Shown one piece after another: positions 44,750-53,577 of a stretch of 64,000 bases of DNA. Within the stretch, counting starts at the first letter, position 1, and each line of letters opens with the position of its first letter. The stretch lies in the NCBI RefSeq assembly GCF_002906655.1, contig NZ_CP025794.1, forward strand, positions 1,240,001-1,304,000, read 5' to 3'. Position numbers and translations under genes: made by a program. This stretch comes from Vibrio hyugaensis (GTDB lineage: Bacteria; Pseudomonadota; Gammaproteobacteria; Enterobacterales; Vibrionaceae). The notes below the pieces were generated by a model. That model saw only the letters and a list, made by a program, of their open reading frames with translations. It made no database searches and was not told the origin of the DNA.

Positions 44750-44980
44750 CTACATGGTCACTGTCAGTGATAAACCATCTTGCTTAGTTACTGAGTAACG
44801 TACTCGAGTCACATCATGAGCTTTATTGGTGTCGACTAGACGGTTAATTTTTCCCTTCTTGATCCACACGCTTAACATCGCGTCGGCGCCATCTTCACTC
44901 ATCCCAAACTGCTTAGCCAGATCTGATTGAGAGACGATTCCTTTGTCTGCAATGTATTGATAAAGCTCTTTTAAAATCAT
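44750..44980 (-). CDS. feoC: FeoC-like ferrous iron transport protein
   Basis: 76 residues from the ATG at 44980, which overlaps the end of feoB by 4 bases. Winged-helix pattern MILKELYQYIADKGIVSQSDLAKQFGMSEDGADAMLSVWIKKGKI. There is no cysteine in the protein, so the Fe-S cluster seen in enterobacterial FeoC cannot form. Vibrio FeoC is reported to assist FeoB at the membrane; here that is inferred from position. Confidence 0.88.
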   Translation of the reverse strand: MILKELYQYIADKGIVSQSDLAKQFGMSEDGADAMLSVWIKKGKINRLVDTNKAHDVTRVRYSVTKQDGLSLTVTM

Positions 44981-47253
44981 GCTACTTGCGCCTCTAACGC
45001 ACCTTGTTGCTTCTGACCAACTCGTTTGAACACACGGTATGTACCAAAGAAGATTGCTACAATTATCGCAATCCAAATACCACTGGTCACTGGGCTATCT
45101 GCGAAATGTGTCAGTTGGTTGTAGAACGTCGCACATAGGTAAGCCAGTCCCATTGTCCATACTGCAATAAATCGAGCGAACTTATGGCCAAACTCACGTA
45201 CGTAAGCACCCATTGCTGCAACACATGGTGTGTACAGTAAGATAAAGATTAGGTAAGCAAACGCTGCATTGCCAGAAGCAAATTGAGCCTTGATGTTGCC
45301 AAAGATTGAAGCATCTACTTCTTGATCCTCTGCTACTGCATTTGAATCCGTTAAATCACCCACTTCGATACCAAGTGGATCTGAGTAACTTAAGCCCGCA
45401 AGATTCTCAGGAATACTCATTACCGCCTCTTCCAGGCTACCCATTAAGTCGAATTCAGCGTCTTCACCATCGCTTGGTGTGGTGTATAGGCTGTTCAGCG
45501 TGCCCACAACAGCTTCTTTCGCAAAAATACCTGTAATAATACCAACAGTTGCTGGCCAGTTATCTTCTTGAACGCCGATAGGAGCAAATACTGGTGTTAC
45601 AACCTGTGCAGCTTTAGAAAGCACTGAGTTTTCGCTGTCTTCATTACCAAAGCTACCGTCAGTACCTAGTGAGTTAAAGAAGCTTAAGATAGCAACAACG
45701 ATTACGATGGTTTTACCGGCACCTAGAACAAAGCGCTTCAGTTTTTGCCAAGTTTTGATCACGACGTTTTGTAGCGTAGGAAGCTCATAGTCTGGCATTT
45801 CCATCACTAGGCTATCACTGCTACCTGGGTAAAGCGTGTGCTTAAGGAACAGACCGGTAAAGATCGCTGCAACGATACCTAAAAGGTAAAGTGCAAATAC
45901 AATGTTTTGACCAGAACCAGGGAAGAAAGCTGCTGCAAACAAAGCGTAGACAGGTAAACGCGCACCACATGACATAAATGGCGCCATTGATGCAGCCAGT
46001 TTACGTTCACGTTCTTGGTCTAGTGTACGAGTCGCCATGATTGACGGTACGTTACAACCAAAACCTAGCACGAGCGGAACGAATGCTTTACCCGGTAAGC
46101 CAATCTTCTGCATCACTTTATCAAGGACAAATGCTGCACGAGCCATGTAACCTGAGCTTTCCAGCACAGCTAGGAACAGGTACAAACACGCGATAACGGG
46201 AATGAAGGTTGCAACCGTCTGGATACCGCCGCCGATACCATCAGCAAGAACCGTTACTAGCCATACCGGTAAATGACCATCTAACAAATGGTGACCGCCA
46301 TCAACTAATATCGCACCAACACCAATATCGAAGAAGTCGATGAATGCACTACCAATGTTGATAGAGAACATAAACATCAGGTACATCACAACAAAGAAGA
46401 ATGGAATACCCACCCACTTGTTAAGAATAAACTGGTCTAGTTTTTCTGTGACACTGCGGCTTAATTTGCCTTCGCTACGACGGATCTTCTTACACTCTTC
46501 ATGAAGATGCGTGTACTTGGTGTCGGCTACGTGAAGATCGACGTCTAGGTCTAGCTCAACAACGGTATTTTCAACCGAGTGGCGATCAGCGTCTGACATG
46601 CTATTAAGTACAAGCGCATCTTTTTCTAACGCGCGAATCGCTAGCGCACGATGAGAAACGGTTTGATCATTGAAAAGAGAAGAAATGTGGTCGATCGCCG
46701 TTTCCATCTTTTCACCGTAATTTAAAGATAGACTGTTTAGCGCGACACCTTGTACAACAGACTTGTGCAGCTTTTCTTTAAACTCGGCAACTTGCGCTTT
46801 GTTTGTCGCAGATAGGCTTACCACAGGACAACCCAATGTTTTCTCAAGTTCTGCAACATTGATGATTTGGCGCTCACGCTTAAGCGCATCCATCTTGTTC
46901 AACACAACAATCATCGGGCGACCAAGTTCGCGCAGTTGTAGCGTCATATATAAGCTACGTTCAAGACTGGTTGCGTCAACAACGTTAATGATTAAGTCAG
47001 CAGGGTGAGTTAGAACCGCACGAGAGGCAATGGATTCATCAATACTGTTGCTGTCATTACCACTGTCTAAAGAGTAAATGCCCGGCAGGTCAGTTAAAGC
47101 AAAGTCGTCGCCAGCATGTTTGAACTGACCGGTTTTCTTCTCGACGGTGACACCAGCCCAGTTACCTACTTGCTGCTTTGCACCAGTAAGACCATTAAAA
47201 AGCGTCGTTTTACCGCTGTTTGGGTTACCGACTGTAAGAATTTGGTATTGCAT
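44977..47253 (-). CDS. feoB: Ferrous iron transporter FeoB
   Basis: 758 residues. N-terminal G domain: GNPNSGKTTLFNGLTG (G1, ~9-24), DLPGIYSLD (G3), NKMDALKRE (G4), SLSATN (G5). Then a GDI-like helical part and two gate repeats with GCNVPSIMATRTL and ...CGARLPVYALFAAAFF motifs within about ten membrane segments. It imports Fe2+ across the inner membrane, driven or gated by the G domain. It is cotranscribed with feoA (abutting) and feoC (ATGA overlap). Confidence 0.97.
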   Translation of the reverse strand: MQYQILTVGNPNSGKTTLFNGLTGAKQQVGNWAGVTVEKKTGQFKHAGDDFALTDLPGIYSLDSGNDSNSIDESIASRAVLTHPADLIINVVDATSLERSLYMTLQLRELGRPMIVVLNKMDALKRERQIINVAELEKTLGCPVVSLSATNKAQVAEFKEKLHKSVVQGVALNSLSLNYGEKMETAIDHISSLFNDQTVSHRALAIRALEKDALVLNSMSDADRHSVENTVVELDLDVDLHVADTKYTHLHEECKKIRRSEGKLSRSVTEKLDQFILNKWVGIPFFFVVMYLMFMFSINIGSAFIDFFDIGVGAILVDGGHHLLDGHLPVWLVTVLADGIGGGIQTVATFIPVIACLYLFLAVLESSGYMARAAFVLDKVMQKIGLPGKAFVPLVLGFGCNVPSIMATRTLDQERERKLAASMAPFMSCGARLPVYALFAAAFFPGSGQNIVFALYLLGIVAAIFTGLFLKHTLYPGSSDSLVMEMPDYELPTLQNVVIKTWQKLKRFVLGAGKTIVIVVAILSFFNSLGTDGSFGNEDSENSVLSKAAQVVTPVFAPIGVQEDNWPATVGIITGIFAKEAVVGTLNSLYTTPSDGEDAEFDLMGSLEEAVMSIPENLAGLSYSDPLGIEVGDLTDSNAVAEDQEVDASIFGNIKAQFASGNAAFAYLIFILLYTPCVAAMGAYVREFGHKFARFIAVWTMGLAYLCATFYNQLTHFADSPVTSGIWIAIIVAIFFGTYRVFKRVGQKQQGALEAQVA

Positions 47254-47480
47254 TATACGCGCTCCACTTCGATGCTTTGAGCAATAGCTTCTCGTAATGC
47301 CACAGAAACACCACGCACTTCTACTTGCAGTGGGTCACCCATTGGAGCTCGTCGAATGACTTTCACTTCAGTATTGGGAAGCAAACCCATCACCATAAGC
47401 TTTTTTCTGACATCCGATGTAAGACCTTCCAATAAACGAATAGTCACCGTTTCGCCGGGTTTAATCTCTGATAACTTCAT
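47253..47480 (-). CDS. feoA: FeoA, small SH3-like partner of FeoB
   Basis: 75 residues: MKLSEIKPGETVTIRLLEG, LGLLPNTEVKVIRRAPMGDPLQVEVRG. FeoA is a small cytosolic protein needed for FeoB activity. Its stop overlaps the feoB start by one base. AAGGGCCATT lies before the start. Confidence 0.95.
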   Translation of the reverse strand: MKLSEIKPGETVTIRLLEGLTSDVRKKLMVMGLLPNTEVKVIRRAPMGDPLQVEVRGVSVALREAIAQSIEVERV

Positions 47481-47499
47481 AATGGCCCTTAAGGGTAGT

Positions 47500-47518
47500 G
47501 CTAATGAGAAATATTATT
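47500..47518. promoter_or_regulatory. Candidate Fur box upstream of feoABC
   Basis: GCTAATGAGAAATATTATT matches the 19-bp Fur consensus GATAATGATAATCATTATC at 14 positions by eye. It lies 20 bases upstream of the feoA start, within the likely promoter or start region, so iron-dependent repression is expected. Confidence 0.5.
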
Positions 47519-48178
47519 ATTAATAGTATACAGGAAGCAGATGATACTCCGCCATTCCCTTGCATTCATTGTGTGAAATCAAAGATTTCATTAATGCTTT
47601 TGACGAAATACAACGTCAACTCCGTTAATCAATCTCTCGTCATTTTCGTCAAAATTGAATATTTTCAGCAATACGACAATTAACACAATCGCAACAAACC
47701 AATGCTCACCAAATAAAACAACAAACAAAAACAAAGACTTAGGCTCAATGTGGCATTTTGTCGCTTTTCTCACATTAACCTGTCGTTATTTTTATAAGAA
47801 AAATAAGTAAGGTCTCGTATAGTTAATCCATCGAGAGGCAATAGCCACTCAAAAGAATTCCAGAGGTGACATGGCAACATGTCACTCCGGCAGCAAGCGA
47901 AGGTGTCATTGACACCCGTGGTATAGTCCCCCCGGCTATACCACGATATTTTTTTTCTTCTCTTTCTTTATCCACTTAACGCTTTACTCCCCTTAATACT
48001 CAATACATCAACACTCCATTGTTCACTGTTAGTTTCCCTAACTTAATTGCACTACCTCGAGCACGCTCAGCCATACACAACCAAAAACTCATGCGATAAA
48101 TAGTCATAGCTCGTCTCTCAAAGCATGCCTCTAACAAGCCGCTTCAAACCAAGTCGATTCGATGCTTGGCGTAATAAA
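47519..48178. other. Long intergenic region between feoA and the AraC-type sensor
   Basis: Apart from the candidate Fur box and small RNA, I see an AT-rich stretch with a short palindrome GAAATC-AAA-GATTTC (47576-47590) upstream of feo that could be a regulator site. About 220 bases (47956-48178) have no gene or strong structure. Confidence 0.55.
47825..47955 (+). ncRNA. Candidate small RNA with three hairpins and its own terminator
   Basis: About 120-130 nt with no reading frame of note. Hairpin A is GTGACATG-GCAA-CATGTCAC (47866-47885, perfect 8-bp stem with GNRA loop). Hairpin B is GGTGT..ACACC (47901-47915). Hairpin C is GTGGTATAG-TCCCCCCGG-CTATACCAC (47918-47944, perfect 9-bp stem), followed by GATA and eight T residues, an excellent rho-independent terminator. 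A TATAGT at 47819 could be its -10. No gene lies upstream on this strand for over 3 kb, so the terminator needs its own transcript. I cannot name it; it does not look like Spot 42, GcvB, RyhB or Qrr. Confidence 0.7.
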
Positions 48179-48206
48179 AAGCCCAGCATCAAAACGAGCT
48201 GGGCTT
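48176..48206 (-). terminator. Terminator of the AraC-type sensor gene
   Basis: On the minus strand AAGCCCAGC and GCTGGGCTT form a 9-bp stem around a 10-base loop, followed by TTTATT. It lies 36 bases beyond the stop. Confidence 0.82.
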
Positions 48207-48242
48207 AACAATTAAATAGCAGAGCATCAAAAGCCAATGAAT

Positions 48243-51200
48243 CTAGCTAACTTGATTCTCTTGCGTCATAGCAAACTTAGACGGAGGTAAACCGAAGTGG
48301 TGCTTAAACTTTTGACTGAAGTAGGAAGGGTCATTAAAACCGCAATTAAATGCAACCTCACTGATTTTTTCACCCGCTAATAGTTGCTCACATGCTGTTT
48401 CTAAGCGCACCTCTGTAAGATAATCTTTGAAAGTTCTCGATGACGCGGATTTGAAACGACGCTGTAAGCTACGTTCAGACATAAACAGCAACTTCGCCGC
48501 AGAGGCGGTACCGAATTCCGCATCATGATAATTTTCTGCAACTAATTGATAAACTTTCATCAGCCACTCTTGCTCCGGTGACACTTTCTCCGATATTGGT
48601 TCTGATTGGGTAAATTCCGGTAATGATTCCTCAACATGACTCAGCTCTTGCGCACATGGCCAAGTGATTTCGATTTTATTCTGAGCATCGGAGGCAAACA
48701 TTGATAAATGTCCACCACTTACCGATACCAGTTGAGGCAGATTGTCCATACTTAAGTCTACATTTGTAGTATTAGAAGGACGCATCGTCGAAACTTTACT
48801 AGGCAGTTGAGTTCCGTAATCGATAAAGCTGAGCGAAACAATATCATTCCCCTCCTCTAAGACCAGCTTAACTGACTGACCTCGGAATGAACGCTTTATC
48901 GCATTAGCAAAGATGCTATTGAAGATAACATCGAGATTAAAACTCTCAAGCGCGATTCGGCTGGATTTATTGGCATCTTCCAACTCGACAACAATGCCAG
49001 CTTTCGAGAAATCCTCTCGCCATACGTCAACGACAGACTGCGTTATTTGGCTTAGGTTGTAATTTTGGCTGCCACCGCTGCTATCTTCTGGCGAACTCTT
49101 TAATTCGTTAAGTTGCCAGTAGGTTTTCGAAAGATGGTCTTGGGTTGCTGAATCCAGATCTATAGGCAACCTATTGGCAATGGAATCGACGCTTGTCTTA
49201 ATCGATTGGGCAACATGGTCGACTAATAAGTTTCTTACCTGTATTTGCTTTCTCAACTGCTGATTACTGGTGAGTAACACACGACTTTGATGGCGTAATT
49301 GGTTTGTTTTTAATGTAACTTGAGCAGCGAGGTCACGGTTGGCCTGTAATACATAGCGAGAACGCCAGTAAATAATCAAAGCAAGAATGACAATAATAAC
49401 CATGGTAAAACCCGTGATCGCGAGTTTAGATAAATACCACGGCTCCAAGACAGTAAATTTCGAATCAAGCCCTATCATTCCAGAGGCTAATTGTGAGTCA
49501 TTACTCACTTGTAAGTGATACTCTCCTGAGTTGAGGTGCTCTAGAGTCAGTTGCCCACCTTCTAAAGTTTGCCACTTCTCATTTTCGTTCAAGCGATAAT
49601 ACAAATTCTGATTGTCAGGTTTAGGCATGACACCAAAAAGGAAACTTAAAGAAGACCCATACGGTAGCTTCATCTCCAAAAGATCGGCGCTTCCGACTTG
49701 AACCACATCATTTTCTAACATGACTTGGCTAACAATAAGCTTGGATTCTGGCGTGTTAGACACCAGAAGCTTAGAAGCATCAGCCTTGACCAACCCATAT
49801 TGCGAACCAAAGATAAGTTGGCGGTCACTATCCTCAGCACGCCTGATCGTATTACATACACCAGGCAAGAACTCATTATTTATCAAGCCGGATGAAGAGG
49901 AATAATGTTTCATTAACTGACCAGACAAATGGTAATAACTCAGGCCAACAGACGATGCGAGCCAGACGCCTTCAGAGTCACTGATCATGCATGCAGGTCG
50001 AGAGTTGGAAACACTCATTTCCATGACTTGCTTTGAATCACTACCTGGTATCGTTTTAAACACGCCGTATGCAGAGGCAAACCACTGAGAACCGTCGATT
50101 GCTGTAATCATGTCTAAGGATTCACCGTATTTTTCTGAGAAACGGTTGAATCGGATTCGTTCTCCATCGTACTCGTACACGCCGTGGTCAGTACCAATCA
50201 ATAGCAGTTCTTCTTTGTCGTAGAGACGGGTGATCTTAGCAGGTAGGTATTGGCTGACTAACCAATCACTACCAAAGTTCCTAACTTCTTGACTAGAAAC
50301 ATCAATATTAAATAATTGATACCCACTTGAAGCCCACAGTCTTGTTGAACCATCAGAAACGATATGATCGATAGGTCGACCAGCCATAACCCTTAAATAG
50401 GGATAACTAACACGTTCTAAATCGTTTAAATTGTAGATCTCTAATCCTGAAGACGTCGCCAGCCATAATCTGTCGCCTTGGAAAGCAAACTCATTGATTT
50501 GTGATGCTAAATTCATCACTTTCATGACACCTTTAGAGCCAGAACGATATAAGTTATGGTCATCGACAAACCATAACACGCCATCTGGGCCGGTTAATGT
50601 CTGCCGAATACGGCCAGAAAGTGTTTGTGAGTCATAACTGCTGAAAGTAATACGTTCAAACTTTTTGCTGAATAGTGAGTAATAGCGAATCCCTTGATTC
50701 GTCGCGATCCACATTCCTCCCATATTATCGTTCAACAAAGAGTAAATTTTGGTACTCGCTAATTCGATCTCCAAGAAGCTCGCAGGCGTCACCTGAGTCA
50801 CAGCACCAGTCAAAAAAGAGTACAGATATAACCCTTGTTCCGTACCAACCCAATACTCTTGGTTCGTCTCTGCAAACGTCAAAACATGGGAGGCTCCGAT
50901 TCTGATCACGGGTTTGTTAGGCTCGTAAATATTGAAAATCAGCGCACCTTTCAACGTTCCGATGAGTATTTCCCTTCGAGTATGCGAATAATAGACTTTT
51001 TCTATGTAGTGCTTACCTGAGGAAACGACGTGATTAAACGAATTGCCTTCAGAAAGATAGACACCTGATGTCGTCGCCAAGGCCCATTTTGTTTCAACAA
51101 ATATGGCGTCGTTGATGTATACATAACTATTGTTGCTGTGCTGATAAAGCTGGAGCAATGAGAAGGAATTCAGCTCGCTGGTGTCGATGTTATACGTATA

Positions 51201-51617
51201 GAAATGCGCACCATCACTGACCCAAATATATTGACCCGAAGAACCAATTTTACGTATTTGAGCGCCTGGATTGAGGCTAAAGACTAGCCGACGATCTCGA
51301 TTTGGGTAGGTTTGATAAACTTCATTTTCAACAAAGGTCCAAAACGATCCTTTGTGATAGGCTAATTGTTCTTCTCTCGCTGGCAGGAAACTGCCTGATT
51401 TGGGAAGCGTCGTTTGACCGTCATAGAACAATACTCTGCCGTGAACATCATGGATCCATAGCCCGCCCTGTTCACCAGGAAACAATTTTTTCGCCGCAAT
51501 AAAAGTGCCCTTAACCTGATTTGGCAAAGGGTAGAAGATCGCATTCGCTTCACTTGAAGCAAACGCTTGAAATGAGAAGATAAAACCCCAAAAAAATAGG
51601 GCTAATGGGCGCAGCAA
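48243..51617 (-). CDS. Membrane sensor with beta-propeller, degenerate kinase core and AraC DNA-binding domain
   Basis: 1,124 residues, TTG start with AAGGA 7 bases upstream. Signal peptide (~1-20, ending FQAFASSEA). A periplasmic region of ~620 residues built of repeated propeller strands (GGLWIHD, GGMWIATNQGIRYYS, DGVLWFVDDHNLY, GSQWFASAYGVF), then a Y_Y_Y-type domain (~640-720). One membrane helix (~729-752), a coiled linker, and a histidine-kinase-like region in which the usual H-E-x-x-x-P phosphoacceptor is missing (VRNLLVDHVAQSIKTS) and the N box is weak (FANAIKRSF). No receiver domain follows. Residues ~1015-1115 are an AraC HTH pair (ASAAKLLFMSERSLQRRFK; ISEVAFNCGFNDPSYFSQKF). It is probably a ligand-sensing membrane-bound transcription factor. 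Targets unknown. Confidence 0.88.
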   Translation of the reverse strand: MLRPLALFFWGFIFSFQAFASSEANAIFYPLPNQVKGTFIAAKKLFPGEQGGLWIHDVHGRVLFYDGQTTLPKSGSFLPAREEQLAYHKGSFWTFVENEVYQTYPNRDRRLVFSLNPGAQIRKIGSSGQYIWVSDGAHFYTYNIDTSELNSFSLLQLYQHSNNSYVYINDAIFVETKWALATTSGVYLSEGNSFNHVVSSGKHYIEKVYYSHTRREILIGTLKGALIFNIYEPNKPVIRIGASHVLTFAETNQEYWVGTEQGLYLYSFLTGAVTQVTPASFLEIELASTKIYSLLNDNMGGMWIATNQGIRYYSLFSKKFERITFSSYDSQTLSGRIRQTLTGPDGVLWFVDDHNLYRSGSKGVMKVMNLASQINEFAFQGDRLWLATSSGLEIYNLNDLERVSYPYLRVMAGRPIDHIVSDGSTRLWASSGYQLFNIDVSSQEVRNFGSDWLVSQYLPAKITRLYDKEELLLIGTDHGVYEYDGERIRFNRFSEKYGESLDMITAIDGSQWFASAYGVFKTIPGSDSKQVMEMSVSNSRPACMISDSEGVWLASSVGLSYYHLSGQLMKHYSSSSGLINNEFLPGVCNTIRRAEDSDRQLIFGSQYGLVKADASKLLVSNTPESKLIVSQVMLENDVVQVGSADLLEMKLPYGSSLSFLFGVMPKPDNQNLYYRLNENEKWQTLEGGQLTLEHLNSGEYHLQVSNDSQLASGMIGLDSKFTVLEPWYLSKLAITGFTMVIIVILALIIYWRSRYVLQANRDLAAQVTLKTNQLRHQSRVLLTSNQQLRKQIQVRNLLVDHVAQSIKTSVDSIANRLPIDLDSATQDHLSKTYWQLNELKSSPEDSSGGSQNYNLSQITQSVVDVWREDFSKAGIVVELEDANKSSRIALESFNLDVIFNSIFANAIKRSFRGQSVKLVLEEGNDIVSLSFIDYGTQLPSKVSTMRPSNTTNVDLSMDNLPQLVSVSGGHLSMFASDAQNKIEITWPCAQELSHVEESLPEFTQSEPISEKVSPEQEWLMKVYQLVAENYHDAEFGTASAAKLLFMSERSLQRRFKSASSRTFKDYLTEVRLETACEQLLAGEKISEVAFNCGFNDPSYFSQKFKHHFGLPPSKFAMTQENQVS

Positions 51618-51828
51618 GTTGAAATCCTTACATGTATCAATACGTGCGTGCTCTTATACACTCATGCCTTCCATAGCTAAGTGTCAATATGGTTATTTCG
51701 AGCCGCTAATTATTGATAATAATACTTCAAATCCTTTAATAGGAAAGACTCACTGCGCCAAAGGTTGCAATTCTTACTGTTGGATCACGTTAAAAACGAA
51801 TTCAGTGTAAGGAGTAACAACACATTTG

Positions 51829-52710
51829 TTACTTTTCACTCAAACATTGACTAAAGCTATTCGACATTTGTTTCAGGAATGTAAAGTAACTGCCTGACTG
51901 TACATCAATTTCACTGCCTAGCGGATCAAGTACGCCAGTGTTCACGTCATTACCACGCATAACACTTTCGATCACTGCAGGAGTAAACTGTGGCTCAGAA
52001 AAGACACATGCTACATCGCCCGTCCCTAGTGTTTTACGGATATGAATTAATGTTTTTGCGCCAGGCTTGCGGTCAGGAGAGACAGTAAAGTGGCCCATTT
52101 GGTTTAGCCCATAACGCTCTTCAAAGTAACCATAGGCATCATGGAAAACGAAGTACCCCTTGTCTTTAACTAGCGTAAGCTCTTGCTTAATTTCTGCGTC
52201 TGTCGTTTTCAGATGTTCATCAAATTTTTTCAGGTTTGCTGCATAAGTGCTGGCATTAGCAGGATCGATTTCAGCGAGTTTATGGGCGATCGCGTTAGCG
52301 ACTTGTTGAACGGTTTCAATACCAAGCCAAAAATGAGGATCATGGGTACCGTGATCGTGCCCATCATGGTCGTGAGCATGCTCGCTACCAAATTCACGCA
52401 ATTTAAGGTCTGGAATTTTACTTACGGTAAGCGTGTTGTCTTTGTCTGCTACCACTTTTTCAAGGAAGGGTTCTAAATCATGCCCATACCAAATAACAAG
52501 ATCAGCCGCAGCCGCTTTTTTGACATCCGAAGGACGCAAAGCATAATCATGAGGAGAGGCATTATTATGAAGTAACACATCCGGTGTTGTTACACCTTCC
52601 GTTAGCTCAGTTGTGATCATTTGAATAGGTTTGATGCTGGTTAACACGGTCACTGCGTGTGCAGGTAAAGTTAGTATTGCTGAAGCAGCAAGAATTAGTG
52701 CTCTTTTCAT
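51829..52710 (-). CDS. znuA: Zinc ABC transporter, periplasmic binding protein
   Basis: 293 residues. Signal peptide MKRALILAASAILTLPAHA. Cluster A-1 fold with zinc ligands in NASPHDYALRPSDV (His), DPHFWLG (His) and YFVFHDAYGYFEERYG (His). A histidine/aspartate loop (EHAHDHDGHDHGTHDPH) is typical of zinc-specific members and may collect or sense zinc. It delivers Zn2+ to ZnuB/ZnuC. Divergent from znuCB with a Zur palindrome between. Confidence 0.95.
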   Translation of the reverse strand: MKRALILAASAILTLPAHAVTVLTSIKPIQMITTELTEGVTTPDVLLHNNASPHDYALRPSDVKKAAAADLVIWYGHDLEPFLEKVVADKDNTLTVSKIPDLKLREFGSEHAHDHDGHDHGTHDPHFWLGIETVQQVANAIAHKLAEIDPANASTYAANLKKFDEHLKTTDAEIKQELTLVKDKGYFVFHDAYGYFEERYGLNQMGHFTVSPDRKPGAKTLIHIRKTLGTGDVACVFSEPQFTPAVIESVMRGNDVNTGVLDPLGSEIDVQSGSYFTFLKQMSNSFSQCLSEK

Positions 52711-52741
52711 AGTTTTACTTGGGATATGGCGTTGAAAGTGA

Positions 52742-52766
52742 GATAATGTTACATTATAACATTATC
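52742..52766. promoter_or_regulatory. Zur operator between znuA and znuCB
   Basis: GATAATGTTA-CATTA-TAACATTATC has perfect 10-base arms around a 5-base centre. This is the form of gamma-proteobacterial Zur boxes (GTTATA..TATAAC core). It lies 31 bases from the znuA start and 22 from the znuC start, so one site can repress both directions when zinc is ample. Confidence 0.88.
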
Positions 52767-52788
52767 AGTTTGCAAATGAGTTTCATTC

Positions 52789-53577
52789 ATGTCTTCATTA
52801 GTCCGTCTTGAACAGCTGTGCGTCGAATTCGATGGTCGTAGGGTTCTTGATAACATCAGCATGGAATTAGAAAAGGGTAAAATCACTACTCTTATCGGTC
52901 CCAACGGAGCGGGAAAATCCACTTTAGTTCGAGTCATTTTAGGGTTACAAAAACCGACAAGTGGCAAACTTACGAACAAACGAAAGCTGAAGATTGGATA
53001 TGTTCCTCAGAAACTGAAACTCAACGACTCTCTGCCTCTCAATGTCGTTCGATTCCTTAATCTTGCTGGGAAATACAGCAAACAAGAATGCCTAGATGCT
53101 TTGAGATTAGTTGGAGCGGAACACTTACTAAATAGCAATATGCATCGCTTGTCTGGTGGTGAGAACCAGCGGGTATTGCTCGCTCGTGCTCTACTCCAGC
53201 GACCAGAACTCTTAGTGCTTGATGAACCAGCTCAAGGCGTTGATATTCAAGGTCAGATTGACTTATACGATTTAATCGAAAGCATTCGTCATCGCTTCGA
53301 TTGTGGTGTATTCATGGTATCGCACGACCTGCATCTGGTAATGGCGAAAACAGATGATGTCATATGTTTGCACCATCATGTTTGTTGCTCTGGCTCACCA
53401 GCGACGATTACTCAGCATCCGTCGTACATCGCTCTATTTGGTAACGCGACTCGTGAATCGCTTGCTTTTTATCATCATGATCATGAACACCATCATCACG
53501 ATCTTGCTGGCTCTCCTGTAACAGGCGATGCGACATCTTGCTCACAACATAACCACGGACATCACCACCATGATTGA
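52789..53577 (+). CDS. znuC: Zinc ABC transporter, ATPase
   Basis: 262 residues. Walker [10 protein letters not shown] (~37-45), ABC signature [16 protein letters not shown], Walker [13 protein letters not shown], and a switch His in VSHDLH. The last ~35 residues are histidine-rich ([14 protein letters not shown] ... [10 protein letters not shown]), an extension that could bind zinc near the membrane. It overlaps znuB by 8 bases. Confidence 0.96.
   Translation: MSSLVRLEQLCVEFDGRRVLDNISMELEKGKITTLIGPNGAGKSTLVRVILGLQKPTSGKLTNKRKLKIGYVPQKLKLNDSLPLNVVRFLNLAGKYSKQECLDALRLVGAEHLLNSNMHRLSGGENQRVLLARALLQRPELLVLDEPAQGVDIQGQIDLYDLIESIRHRFDCGVFMVSHDLHLVMAKTDDVICLHHHVCCSGSPATITQHPSYIALFGNATRESLAFYHHDHEHHHHDLAGSPVTGDATSCSQHNHGHHHHD

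Noticed and set aside
47825..47955. Known small RNA (Spot 42, GcvB, RyhB, Qrr)
   Set aside because: The hairpins and sequence do not resemble what I know of these families, so no name is given.
50675..51020. Small plus-strand genes inside the large sensor gene
   Set aside because: They are short frames opposite a well-supported 3.4-kb gene, with no ribosome sites or family features.
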